A DNA stretch of 64,000 nucleotides, taken from assembly GCA_964036155.1 (NCBI GenBank), contig OZ038422.1, positions 79,507,201 to 79,571,200 on the forward strand, in the 5' to 3' direction. Below, in pieces: positions 38,614-48,880 of this stretch (its first letter is position 1; every line of letters starts with the position of its first letter). Source of the DNA: Diploscapter coronatus. Its lineage: Eukaryota > Nematoda > Chromadorea > Rhabditida > Rhabditidae. The notes below the pieces were generated by a model. That model was not told the origin of the DNA. It saw only the letters and a program-made list of their open reading frames with translations, and ran no database searches. Both the position numbers and the translations under genes were made by a program.

Positions 38614-41274
38614 TCCAGTTGCAACAACGCGATTCTCCAATCTAACAGTCGTAAAGTCAGGACACTACTCGAATTGCAGCTATAAAGTCCACCAAAATCA
38701 ATCCATACAGTATGTCGCCGAAAATAGAATACCTGAAAATTTGAAATTTCGAGAAAAAACGCGTATAAAAATAAATTTTAGGGCCACAAAATTTACAGTA
38801 AGAAAAGTTACAACATCACATGATGTACGAAATTCATGATCAAGTGATTCCGTGAAAATAGATCACACATTTTGGCCATCATTCCATAGCGAAATTGATA
38901 TCTTTGCGTGGTAGGAGAGGAGCAGTGATTGTTTATAAAAATTGTAGCCTATTAGAGCAAAGTGAGAAGGGCGAAAATTGGCAACATCCCACCCCCGTAT
39001 TCCGGCTGAGAATAAACCCAGGAAATAGAATAGTAGAAACTAGGATAGAATATTTTTGGAAAAAATTAAAAGGATAGATTATGTTCGGCTGTTCGGAAAT
39101 GAATTTTCTAATTTTCGGAAACGGAACGGAAATTGGTGGAGAATATCGCGAAAAATTGAAAATTTGCAGGACGAAATGAAAAACTTCAGAGCAAAATTTT
39201 AGAACCGGGGGAGTGGAAGAATTTTTCTTGACTTGTAAAAGTCACTGAGTTTTTCATCGATTCAACCAGATCTCGACTCCAAAATCTACCAAATTTCCAA
39301 ATCGGTTACCCGTGAACTCGGGGAGTTTCCAAAAAATGGATTTTCGAAAAAGAAAACGAACACGGAAGAAAATTTGAGCACAATTTTGAATTAATAGTCA
39401 GGAAACTAAAAATCGAGGAAAATTTTAGAGAATAGAATTTTCCGAGCGAATTTGACGAATCGAATATCCATTTTGTAGTCACACTTCAATGAGCCGGGCA
39501 AAATGTTTAAAAATGATAGGGGGATAAAACATAAAATGCGAGAAAACCGGAATCTCGTGAGCGCAAAAACATGAGCAATACAATGGTTTTGGGACAGCAG
39601 CCAAAGTCATATTTATACATTTTTTATCTCTCTCCATTGAAATTGCGTTCAAAAATGCATGGACGTTTTCTGACCTGGAATGCTGTTGAAATTTGCTCGG
39701 AGAACGAAAAAGTGCAAATGTCAAAATTTGAAACAAAGCAGCTTTTCTATGTTGAAAAAGGGTAAAATACGCGCAAGAGCAACTTGGCTTTTGCTCCAAA
39801 TTGGCTCAGTTTGAACAAGTTCAAAAGAGCATGAAAAAGTAGATGAAAGAGGCACATTTTTAAAATGTTCCGGACCAAGATACAGACGCTTTTAAATATT
39901 TCTAGCCGGAGGAACGTGTAAAATTAACGAAGTTTTGAATATATGCGTTCCAAAAATGAGTCTGGCGGTTGAAAATTGATAATTGGTGTGCCGATGATAA
40001 TGGAGTGTGGCAGGACGAAGAGATGAAGGGGCTTCGTTCAGAATCAGAAAGGGGCGTCTTTTTCTCTCGTTTTCTCTCCAACCATTTCCCCTTTCCGACT
40101 ATTTTGCATTTCTCTCGCGCTCTTTTTATGTACTCTCTCTGCGCCCCTTTTCTCATTGATTTTGAGTCCGTCAAGGCAGGGACGTCTTTCTCTGGATTCT
40201 CTCGGTCTCCATCTCTCCTCCTTCACTCTCTCATCTTTTTCTGCTTCTTTTCATCCCCCTGCCTTTTCCGCAATATTTCAGTTTTCCCTCTGAATGCCTC
40301 GGGCACGTGCATTTGAAAGCCGCATGGAAAAGGCAGAGGGCGATTTGCTCTGCTCTTCGACAAAAACACAGCCAGCCCCATTCAATTCGATATCCCGGGA
40401 GGGTAATTAGAGCATAAGTGGAGATAATTAGGGCAGTTATCGCGAAAAGTCACAGGAAGATGAAGTTGCAGAGGGAAGATGAATCAGAAATCGGAAACGA
40501 GAAAAAATACAAGGAAACTCACGTTTGAAGAAAAAAGTGGCTGAAGTTTGAAGAGTATATATCCCTTATCCACCAAACATTGTATAAGCAAAAAAAATGG
40601 CTATTTCTCAGGACCCGTTTCGACTTAGTTGCAATGCAACTTACAATTTACAACTCGTTCGAAATAACAGGGAGTGAAGAGAGCGCGATTGTACTGGATT
40701 GCATCATTTCTCATACTCTTTTCATCTCTTATGTTATTTCGAGCGAGTTGCAGATTGCAAGTTTCGTTGCAACTAAGTCTGAACGAGCTCTCACAAAACT
40801 TGAAATATTTTCATATATTTCACACTCCTGAGCCCATAATTTTGTCTATTCATGCATATTTTTACCGAAGAATGCGATCCAAACTTGGATAAATGGACTG
40901 TAGTTCCACGATGTTACTGAACCAACACTAGAATAATCTATAATATGTTATGGCCACAACGATTCTTATAGCTGAATGATCAAATTTCATCATTCTTCAG
41001 ATAATTCTAAAACTCATAAAAACGAAACGTCCTAACAACGCTTCATTTTTCCAACCTTTTCTTTTCGAGTGTTAATGTCATCTATCGAATTTTATGTCGT
41101 TCAGTTTCAATTTTAGTATGCCCATTAGAAGAGGATTTCGCTATTATAAAGGGAAACTCGCTAGGCTATGGGAATTGATCAATAAATGAGCATTTGAAAC
41201 TGTTCTTTTTCGAAATTACTTTAATGAGAATAAATGTATTTTCTATTTAGCGTTACTCGAGCGTTCATGACTTG
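38614..41274. other. Intergenic region upstream of neprilysin and of the chimeric kelch gene
   Basis: About 2.6 kb between divergent genes. It includes possible neprilysin 5' UTR (an acceptor-like site at 38648 and another near 38735), a pyrimidine-rich block at about 40055-40290, and the inverted repeat at 40606-40793. No gene is supported; open frames near 39970-40316 are low-complexity pyrimidine-tract translations. Confidence 0.5.
40606..40793. repeat. Imperfect inverted repeat with arms of about 60-70 nt
   Basis: The left arm, about 40606-40670 (with GACTTAGTTGCAATGCAACT and CAACTCGTTCGAAATAAC), is the inverse of about 40733-40793 (with GTTATTTCGAGCGAGTTG and GTTGCAACTAAGTC). Identity is roughly 80-85 percent by eye, with a loop of about 60 nt. 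It resembles a MITE or a hairpin-forming repeat; no flanking duplication was seen. Confidence 0.7.
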
Positions 41275-42781
41275 ATGAAATTCCATCATCCACCATTATT
41301 GTGTCTATGCTTGGCATTGAGCTGTATCAGCCAAACTCTATCCTCGGAACATGCTCAGGTAGAATTTTATAGGATAGCAATATTGAGCATATCAAAGGTT
41401 TCAGGTCAACTCTACCAACTCGAAGACAAAATCCAACAATTCCACGTCTTTAGATGCTAATGAAAAGTATGGGATTTCATGGATTCATTTAGACTTATGA
41501 TAATCTAGACACCTGCAAGGAACAGTCGAGACTGGAAGCTCCCAAGCTATAGCTAATCCATCAAATACGTATGCGAACGTAACAGCAAAGAATGTCTCAT
41601 CTGAAACAAATCTACCAAATATGAGAACTAGCACGTCACCAACGAACTATACCCAATCGAATAACACGGATGAAACTTTATTCTATCGTAGGAAAATTTC
41701 TTGTATGAGCGAAAATTAACTTTAGTATTTAGTGCTTTATAGAAACAACGATGTTCTCGAAGGAAGAATTTGTCTGTTTAATTCTCACACTAATTCTGTT
41801 GAACAGGTTGCGAAATTTACTAATTACTTATGGCCATGGGAATTTGTAACCACAAAAGATAAGGTAGATTAGTTTATGTCATTGCCAATTCTATAAATTT
41901 TAGATTTTTGGAATTAATAGCGAAAAGAAATCATTTGAAATATATGACTACAGTATTCGGAAAATTTCAAGAGGTCTTATCAACAAATCCATGAATGATC
42001 GTTTCGAACAATTTTACAGGTCCAGATCCTCCTCAATGGCATGTATTTGCATCTGTGGCTTACTTCAAAAACAAATTTTATTATTTGGGTGGATACGAAC
42101 CTAAAACATATAAAGGAACGAATCATGTTAATGTAAGAAGATCGAATGAAAGTCCATGGAACTATTTATTCAGATTTTCGTAGATGGAAAATGGCAAACT
42201 GGACCTACATTTCCTATTCCAATTATTGGTGTTCAAGCAATGACATGCGATCAAAGTTTATACGGTCATATTATAGCATATTCATTATTGTAATTATGGA
42301 TATTCAGTCATTGATGGATATACTAGTAAAATGATGTATCGATTATCGGACGATGAACGGGAATGGATTGAAATCGGAGAAATTCCAGAGAAAAGAATTT
42401 ATTTCGGAGTTGCATCGCTAAATGAAAAAATTTACATAACTGGAGGATATTAGTCGTTAATTTTGTATGATAGATAATGTCATTATATATTTAGTAGTGA
42501 AACATTCAAATCCTGTCTGTGTTTCGACCCCTCAGCTCCAATTGGCAGTCGAATTTCCCAAATCGCAGAAATGAACTATAGAAGATATCATCATTCTCTT
42601 GTTGTCTCAAGTGCAAAATTGTACGCAATCGGAGGGTGAGCTGAGATTTTGCATCTTTATACGAAGTATTCGTTAATTTAGATTTCAAGAACAAGATGCA
42701 AATTTTTGCAATCCAATCGAAGAATACGATCCACAGACGAATGAATGGCGTGAAGTTGGAGAATTAAAATTTGGAAAATAG
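41275..42781 (+). pseudogene. Chimeric kelch gene: signal peptide and Asn/Ser/Thr-rich head on a kelch domain, with an in-frame stop
   Basis: Ten exons: 41275-41358, 41405-41466, 41509-41687, 41733-41863, 41904-41973, 42020-42132, 42174-42264, 42308-42455, 42495-42635, 42682-42781; total 1119 nt with all phases consistent. Exon 1 encodes a signal peptide (MKFHHPPLLCLCLALSCISQ). Exons 2-3 encode a Ser/Thr/Asn-rich segment with several N-glycosylation sequons (NST, NVT, NVS, NYT, NNT). From exon 4 on it aligns throughout with the kelch part of the F-box/kelch gene at 46353-47606, with the same introns: ASVAYFKNKFYYLGGYEP, LYVIDGYTSKMMYRLSDDER, KIYITGG, KLYAIGG, EEYDPQTNEWREVGEL. A TAG at 42451-42453 stops it at codon 292 of 373, in the fifth blade. 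The paralogues have AAG or AGG there. Either a recent pseudogene or a truncated secreted protein. The head has no counterpart in the other copies. Confidence 0.7.
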
Positions 42782-42925
42782 TTTAATATCACGTATCCCT
42801 TTTATTTGGCACATTATATTTTATGAAAATTGTCTTTATTCAACTATTATTAAGAACTCGATGCACATGACACAGACAATTCTCGAAAACATCCACAAGT
42901 GATGAGGGATAATTTTAGCTAAAAT
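42782..42925 (+). repeat. Kelch-family duplicated 3' flank, copy 1
   Basis: Sequence just after the chimera stop (GATGCACATGACACAGACAA, then TTCTCGAAAACATCCACAAG, GTGATGAGGGATAATTTT) matches, in the same orientation relative to the gene, the 3' flanks of the other two kelch copies at 46225-46352 and 63270-63401. The duplicated unit therefore extends past the coding region. Confidence 0.7.
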
Positions 42926-43057
42926 AAATATACAATACCGCTTGAAAGTTTTGAATTTTTGGCATAACTTTTTTACTTCTGGGCCAAATTGAATGATTAT
43001 TTTTTATTGGACAGCATTTAGTCCATAAATTATTAGGCAATAAAATAAGAATTTTTG

Positions 43058-43147
43058 ACAACGAACCCTGCACTTGGTGGCTTAGAACTTCAAGATGCTA
43101 TCGAATACAGAGACGGAAAATGGATGGTACTGCATCCGAGAGATAAG
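43058..43147 (+). pseudogene. Possible isolated kelch-like exon fragment
   Basis: An open 30-codon stretch reads ALGGLELQDAIEYRDGKWMV then LHPRDK, followed by a consensus-like donor GTACTG. The GG...IEYRDGKW pattern resembles one kelch blade, and it lies 277 bp after the chimera. It does not match a specific blade of the three local copies and no partner exons were found, so this is weak. Confidence 0.2.
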
Positions 43148-43288
43148 GTACTGCGAATTAACATAGGATTCTGGATTTTATTTAGAAGATTTGTTCACTA
43201 ATGTAGCCATTTTGATCACAATACAATCATAGTAACTACTTACTAAGAGACATTCTACGAATAAACGGAACAACTATCAAGGGGGTCC

Positions 43289-44797
43289 GGATCCGAACAA
43301 AACCCATATGGTGAATACATCCATGAGTCCTAATCACAAAAATGTGGAGATCAGGTCCCGCCCCAAAAGTGGGCGGGGCTAGGTGGGGGTCAAAGTTGGC
43401 AGTTTTGACTATTTGACTCTGTAAACAGTAGATACAAAGAAAAATGTTCTGTTATAAAAGATTTTCGAAAAATTTAAAAGGGATGAACATAACCATGGAA
43501 TGTACTTTCTAAAAATATGATTTAGGGGGTCAGCCACTTGCTTGGAGTTGGAGGGGGTCCCAAAGTCAAAAGTATCAAAAATGGCAGTTTCAAAAACATT
43601 CATTTTTTGCAGAAAACTGACCATAACGAAAAATTTGTTATTTGTTGGTAAAATTTTATTCCATATTTGAATTCTCCAAATAAAACTACGCTAAGATCAG
43701 TCATAAAATCGATAGGTTAGGTATGACCTTACACTTTATCATCGCACCAAAGTTGGCAACCCGAAAATTGAAATTTCAATTTTGAGAGTTATACCTAGAG
43801 AGGCCAAGTGGTTTTTCAAAATACGTTGAACGGGGTAAATTTGATATCAATATGATAGCTGAGATCGGTATGAACTCAAAGCTTTTTAAATTTTCAAAAA
43901 TGGTCCATCCTATCAAAAGTTATGACCATTTTTGTGCGGCAATTCGTTCCTGCAGTGGCCTTCCCAAATTTTTCCGACAAGAAAATTGCACTGCGTTTAC
44001 ACTAATTAACCTAATTAGGCGTGAAACTCCTCAAAATATTACCAAATGGTGCTTGGGTGATAGTCAAATTGATAATTATCATTATCGATCGATTTCCCCT
44101 TTTCTCACTCCGTATTTTACGCATACTACGTGTTTAACGCTAACATTTTCATAGTAAAACTTTGAAGTAGTTGTGCTCATTCGTGTCGAGCTAAGTTGAC
44201 AAACCGTCAATGCAGATATACTAAATCGATATCGTAGTTTTTGGATCCGTTGGAAACCGTTTGGAAAATGACCTGTATCATCGAGTTTTGACGTCGTTCA
44301 TGCCTTCAGAAGGCCTTTTTCGAAAAACCAACGACGCCATCAGTTCGGGCGTATTTTATTACCCTAATTTGTGTCTTGGTTTCATGAAATTATCGATTAA
44401 TTAACGAGATAATTAACGATAATTGAAACGTCGGAAAAATTTATGCATTCTTTCTCTCCCTCAAAAGGGGGGCACTTGGCCTCCCTAGTTATACCCTACA
44501 GTATGTATACCAATTGATAGAGCTCATCAAACTGAGCAACTTTTGTGAAGACACCTCATGGTTATCTACTATGGTATGTGTGGTATGGAGGTTTGAATGG
44601 GTCAGACCCACGAAAATGACAAAAATTTTCAAAAATTCATAACTTTTCGAAAATCAAACGAATTCGAAAAATTTTTTCGGGATATAGCAGTTGAAGAGCA
44701 ATACTTCATTTTTGCTTCCCAGTGTACCGTACTATCACTTTACCATGTTACCATATGGGTTCATGGTATATCACCCAAATGGGTTTAGTTCGGATTC
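43289..44797. mobile_element. Outer inverted-repeat element (about 1.5 kb)
   Basis: GGATCCGAACAAAACCCATA at 43289-43308 and following bases pair with the inverse of about 44752-44797 (read on the other strand as GAATCCGAACTAAACCCATT, then TGGGTGATATACCATGAACC). The arms are about 40 nt at roughly 80 percent identity. No transposase-like open frame lies inside. It surrounds the shorter element at 43795-44488. Limits are approximate and no target duplication was established. Confidence 0.45.
43795..44488. mobile_element. Non-autonomous terminal-inverted-repeat element, about 694 bp, with TTATAC duplication
   Basis: The left end reads CTAGAGAGGCCAAGTGG and the right end, on the other strand, CTAGGGAGGCCAAGTGC, an inverted repeat of 16 positions with one mismatch. 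The hexamer TTATAC directly flanks both ends (43789-43794 and 44489-44494), as expected of a target-site duplication. No transposase coding is visible, so it is a MITE or a deleted transposon; the superfamily is not assigned. Confidence 0.65.
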
Positions 44798-45292
44798 AAG
44801 AGATTTTTGTAGTTGTCCGGCCACTCTTTATACTTTGTTCGGGCTATTCAAAGAATACGTCTTAACAAAAATACTAAATACTAAGATAAATACTAAGATG
44901 AAGACGTTGGTGAACAATCGATCTATCTCTGTGTCTGACTCAAGAAACGGAGGAGTGTTTACATACTTTTTCTGCTGAATTTCTCATAACTGTTGGTTTT
45001 AGTCATACTGTTATAGAGGGCTTCAACCTGAACATTCGAAAACCAAACAATACCAAATGAAAATGGGCCGATTAGTGAACGTCGTGTGCGAGTGGTTGAC
45101 ACTGTGCAGCGGTTTGTTAGACTAGGCTCGAAGTTTGTGGATCGCCTCAAACTTGGATAATTGAACCAATTTATTATAAGCAAAGAAAAGTTGAATAAAA
45201 ACATTATAAAAAAATGAATATCATATTCATGCTCAGCGCACTCGATTACCCTAAAATAACCACTTTTAATGCATTTTGACACTTCCCAAATA

Positions 45293-45697
45293 CTAACTTC
45301 CATCCAAGTAATTCGCTGCAGTTTTTCTGGCGTTATCTGCAAGGATGGCGCCCACGTAGGCATCAGAGAAAGATTGATAGGTAGAAGGATTAAAGTACGC
45401 TCCGCTGTTGTAGTCTTGGTAGAAGGGATTTCCTCCGTAAAATCCTCCGTTGTTTGAGTTCTGAATTAAATCTATCATGAGTTGTTTTATTCAGGGAATC
45501 TTCTAATCGTGAGTTTTGATAACAATTGTACTTAAATCTTGAATGTGTTTTTCACTGAAAATACTTACGAGGTTCGATAGTTCGTTGAGGAGATTGATCA
45601 GTTCATCGTAGGTCTGAGCGGCAGACTCGGGGATGACCGCGCAAGCAAAGACGACGAGGAGAGCGAACAGACTGCAAGATGGAAGCTTCGTTTTCAT
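45293..45697 (-). CDS. Small secreted Tyr/Asn/Gly-rich peptide of unknown function
   Basis: Two exons (45569-45697 and 45293-45460) sum to 297 nt, 98 residues. A clear signal peptide, MKTKLPSCSLFALLVVFACA, is followed by VIPESAAQ (likely cleavage after AQ or SAA), then a short leucine-rich amphipathic segment YDELINLLNELSNL. The second exon is rich in Asn, Gly, Tyr and Phe (NGGFYGGNPFYQDYNSGAYF) and ends ARKTAANYLDGS. The mature peptide has no cysteines, so it is unlike defensins or saposins. I do not recognise the family; an antimicrobial, cuticle-associated or neuropeptide-like product are all possible. The donor GTAAGT and acceptor TTCAG are good. A TATTTAAG motif lies about 190 bp upstream on the same strand (near 45890). 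Confidence 0.72.
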
Positions 45698-46352
45698 GGT
45701 TGAAAACTTTTTTTTTTTTTTAATATTGCCAATGATCACGATACACTGAAGAGTTTTAGTGTCCGTCTAGATGACATTGGCAAGAGGCGAAACCACAAAA
45801 CTCACGTCGTCTTTGCTATGTTCATGTCGGTAGAGGAAGGGGAGCTTCGCCAACGGTCGGCTGCCACCACCCTCTCCTCTCCAACTTAAATACTCTATGG
45901 CACCTCCCTCTTCCGAGTGTTATTAGTTTTCTTATCCCACAAGTTGACCTTCGTGTTATGCTATGATGCGAAACTGTTTGCTCTCTTGTGTCAGCTACTG
46001 CTCCCATTCTCTTCTCATTTTTCCCTTGGACTAACTCTCTCCAGCTCTACTTCTGATAATCCCTCTTTTTCAATAGTGATGTTCTCTCACGTATTGGTTC
46101 ACTTTTCTCAAAATTTTGGAATGAAAATTTCGTAATGAATTGAAATTACTAGAAATATTGGGTTTAGTTGAAGAACCTTGAAATAAAATGTTTTAAAGAA
46201 TATTTATTTTAGTTACAATTTTCCCTTATCACTTTTGGATGTCTTCGAGAGTTGTCTGTATCATGTGCATTGGAATCAAACTATTATTATTTCACATTTT
46301 ATTTGATAAGATTTCTATATGAAATCTGGGATTACTATAATCAAGTTTTATT
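45698..46352. other. Intergenic region between the secreted-peptide gene and the F-box/kelch gene
   Basis: The left part is the likely promoter of the secreted-peptide gene. Its right end, 46225-46352, is kelch-family 3' flank copy 2 (TCACTTTTGGATGTCTTCGA, then GAGTTGTCTGTATCATGTGC), read on the minus strand. Nothing else was recognised. Confidence 0.55.
46225..46352 (-). repeat. Kelch-family duplicated 3' flank, copy 2
   Basis: Downstream of the F-box/kelch stop (46353), this segment matches the inverse of 42830-42925 and the direct sequence at 63270-63330, sharing TCACTT-TGGAT-TCG and GAGAGTTGT...ATCATGTGCATTG. It marks the edge of the duplicated unit. Confidence 0.7.
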
Positions 46353-47606
46353 TTATGTTAATTTTCCGACTTCACGCCATTTATTCGTTTGCGGATCGTA
46401 TTCCTCAATTAAATTACAAAAATTTTCACGTCCTGATTCTTGATATCTAAGTTAATAAATATTTCGTATAAAGATATGCAAAATCTCAGCTCACCCTCCG
46501 ATTGCATACAATTTTCCATTCGCAGTAACAAGCGAATGACGATATCTTTCGTAATTCATACTAGCGATTCGAGAAATTCGACTGTCATCTGGAGCTGAAG
46601 GGTCGAAACACAGACAAGATTTTAATATATCACCATAACCACTAAATATATAATGATAGATTATCTATCATATAAAATTAACGACTTCCACCCTCCAGTT
46701 ATGTAAATTCTTCCATTTGATGATACAGCTCCGAATAAACCTCGTCTTCCTGGAATCTTTCCAATTTCAACCCACTCCCGCTCGTCATCTGATAATCGAT
46801 ACATCATTTTACCAGTATATCCATCAATAACTAAATATCCATAATTACAATAATGAATGTGCTATAATGTGACCGTATAAAATTTCATCGCATGTTATTG
46901 TTCGAACACAACCAATTGGATGAAAAAATGCAGGTCCTATTTTCCATTTTCCGTCTATTAAAACCTGAGTAAATTATTTCAGGCTTTCATTCGATCTTCC
47001 TACATCAAGGCGATTAGTGTCTTTCCTTGTTTTAACATCGCTTCCACCCAAATAATACAATTTGCCATTGAAATAAGCGACAGATGCGCCATTACGGCAT
47101 TCAGGGAGATCTGGACCTGCAAAATTCTTTGAATCGATCATTCATGGAGCTGTTGATAAGACCTCTTGAAATTTGTCGAGTATTCAAATCATATATTTCA
47201 AATGATTTCTTTCCATTGTTAGTTCCAAAAATCTGAAGTTTACTAAATTAGCAATACCAAATAAAATAATCTACCTTATTTTTCGTGGTTGCAACTTCCC
47301 ATGGCTCATAATAATTAGTAAATTTCGCAATCTGCTTAACAGAATTAGTATGTAAATCAAACAGACAAATTCTTCCTTCCCATCCTTTGACTTTGTCATA
47401 AAGCACTAAATTCTAGAATTCATTTTCGCCCATACAATAAATATTTTCCTACTATAGAATAAAGTTTTCCTCTCGAGCGCTTCCGGCAGATATTTCTTGA
47501 TTATTCGCATCATTCGAGTGTTAGTCCAAGCCAATTTTCCCAGGTCTTTGAATTCGGGATATTCGCAGATCAACAATATAATTTCGACTGGCAAATTGGC
47601 TAGCAT
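46353..47606 (-). CDS. F-box protein with a six-blade kelch-type propeller
   Basis: Eight exons (47453-47606, 47275-47405, 47163-47232, 47004-47116, 46874-46964, 46683-46830, 46495-46641, 46353-46446) sum to 948 nt, 315 residues. The first exon is an F-box-like segment, MLANLPVEIILLICEYPEF then KDLGKLAWTNTRMMRII. F-box segments bind Skp1, making substrate adaptors for SCF ubiquitin ligases. Six kelch-like repeats follow: GRICLFDLHTN, KSFEIYDLNTR, ASVAYFNGKLYYLGG, MMYRLSDDEREWVEIG, NGRIYITGGWKSG, and GKLYAIGGYQES...EEYDPQTNKWREVG. The propeller would bind the substrate. The intron between blades 5 and 6 is taken at the GTTAAT donor (46682), because this keeps the frame in all copies. Codons are AT-rich, unlike nearby housekeeping genes. 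Two other copies lie in the window. The substrate is unknown. Confidence 0.85.
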
Positions 47607-48005
47607 CTTTGTTAAGAGACCTGAAAAATCACCATAGTATCATTTCGAAGTGGAAATAGTAAAGGGGTATTGATTGAATGAGAAAGTCTGCAATTAATGA
47701 GTTTGAAATTGAAGAAAGAAGAGTGAAACTACTAAGTTGATGCCTCGCAATTTTTATCAGACTAAATCGATTCTTAAGCATGGTTTTATCATGTAAGCGA
47801 ATGTCAGTAAGGACCAAAGTCGGTATAAACAGGGGCCCGCAAATAGGGCTGATTTTCATATATTTTGTCCAGTTTGTCACGCTAATTCCCGTGGTGATAA
47901 CCATTTTTGAGAAACGGTTATTGTAACCCATAAGTTTTGCAGACCCGACTTTGGGAAAAAATTAAAACTCTGAAACTTCATTAAAACTTATCAATAAGAT
48001 CTGAT

Positions 48006-48107
48006 ATGGAAGATGAAGAAGTGAAGCCCACAGAAGTTGTTGCTTCGGAATATCATGAATTTGACATTTCGAACTTCACAGACTTATGCCATCATGATCA
48101 GATTTGA
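48006..48107 (+). CDS. Short open frame or stray exon, 33 residues
   Basis: ATG at 48006 reads MEDEEVKPTEVVASEYHEFD then ISNFTDLCHHDQI and stops. It is acidic and more protein-like in composition than the surrounding AT-rich DNA. It shows no signal peptide, no known motif and no good splice donor. It may be a small peptide, a remnant exon or chance. Confidence 0.2.
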   Translation: MEDEEVKPTEVVASEYHEFDISNFTDLCHHDQI

Positions 48108-48872
48108 AAGATCACTAAGCAGACACGACAAAAATAGATGAGATGACGATGTCGATCACTTCACCGGGTACTTAAGAACGCACAGACCTAGGAAGGACTT
48201 AAGTCAAGATTGCTTTATGATCAACCTGTCATAATACTTCTTTCACAATGTTGTATCTTTATCCAGAAATTTCAATTTTTTTCAATTCATTAATGCAGTT
48301 GATATACAGTTCTAGCAAGCTGATTGCGAGTTCCCTTTCATATACTTTCCTTCCGAAAATCCCATTTTCCATTTCTTCTCTCCACCCACCTGCATTAATT
48401 TCTGCGCGCGCTTTGCGACTTTCTGCCCTTTCGCGCTTTTCGAATTTTCGCAAGTGGCCTTTCGGATTTTCGTCAATTTTCGTTAATTACCTCGTTAATT
48501 ATCCTCAAGACTGCCCCGAAATGTTCTAGAGAATTCTTGAAAGTCTTTGCAGTACTTATTTGGAAAATGGTATCTGAAAGTCTGAAATTTAGGCTCTTTC
48601 CTTTTATTTGAAATATTTTGAATTTCTCCGTTTTTAATTTATCAATTATCGTTAATTATTCTGTCAATTGCCTTCGATAATTGCTGACAGGTTCTTTACG
48701 AACAATGAAATCAATTCGAACACTCTTCTTCGCCAAAATTTCGAAATTTTTCGAATTTCCTCCTTCTGCTGATTTCAGTTTTATTTCCAAGTTTTCTTCT
48801 CACCCAAATCTAGCCTTTTTTCTCGTCTAACTTGTTATCATCAGCCCAATATAATTTTCTTCTCATTGTTGG

Positions 48873-48880
48873 TTTTGCAG
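48873..48880 (+). other. Probable trans-splice acceptor for npp-12
   Basis: TTTTGCAG directly precedes the ATG at 48881, with pyrimidine-rich sequence before it and no recognisable 5' exon. It could instead be an ordinary acceptor from an untranslated exon. Confidence 0.45.

Larger units (their letters stand above)
42782..45292. other. Repeat-rich intergenic region between the kelch chimera and the secreted-peptide gene
   Basis: It holds the kelch-family 3' flank (42782-42925), a possible kelch exon fragment (43058-43147), and nested inverted-repeat elements (43289-44797). The remaining 44800-45290 includes the 3' side of the small secreted gene. No intact gene is seen. Confidence 0.6.
47607..48880. 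other. Divergent intergenic region, F-box/kelch to npp-12
   Basis: Should carry promoters for both genes. It contains the short open frame at 48006-48107 and AT-rich near-palindromes such as GTTAATTACCTCGTTAATTA (48483-48502). No other coding segment was supported; the open frame at 48248-48529 is a low-complexity pyrimidine-tract translation. Confidence 0.5.

Noticed and set aside
39969..40316. 115-codon open frame upstream of neprilysin
   Set aside because: It covers a pyrimidine-rich tract that is open on both strands; the translation is low complexity.
42449..42494. AT-AG intron in two kelch copies, starting directly after GGAGG
   Set aside because: The GTTAAT donor seven to eight bases downstream exists in all three copies and keeps frame, so no non-canonical intron is needed; only the chimera then has a stop.
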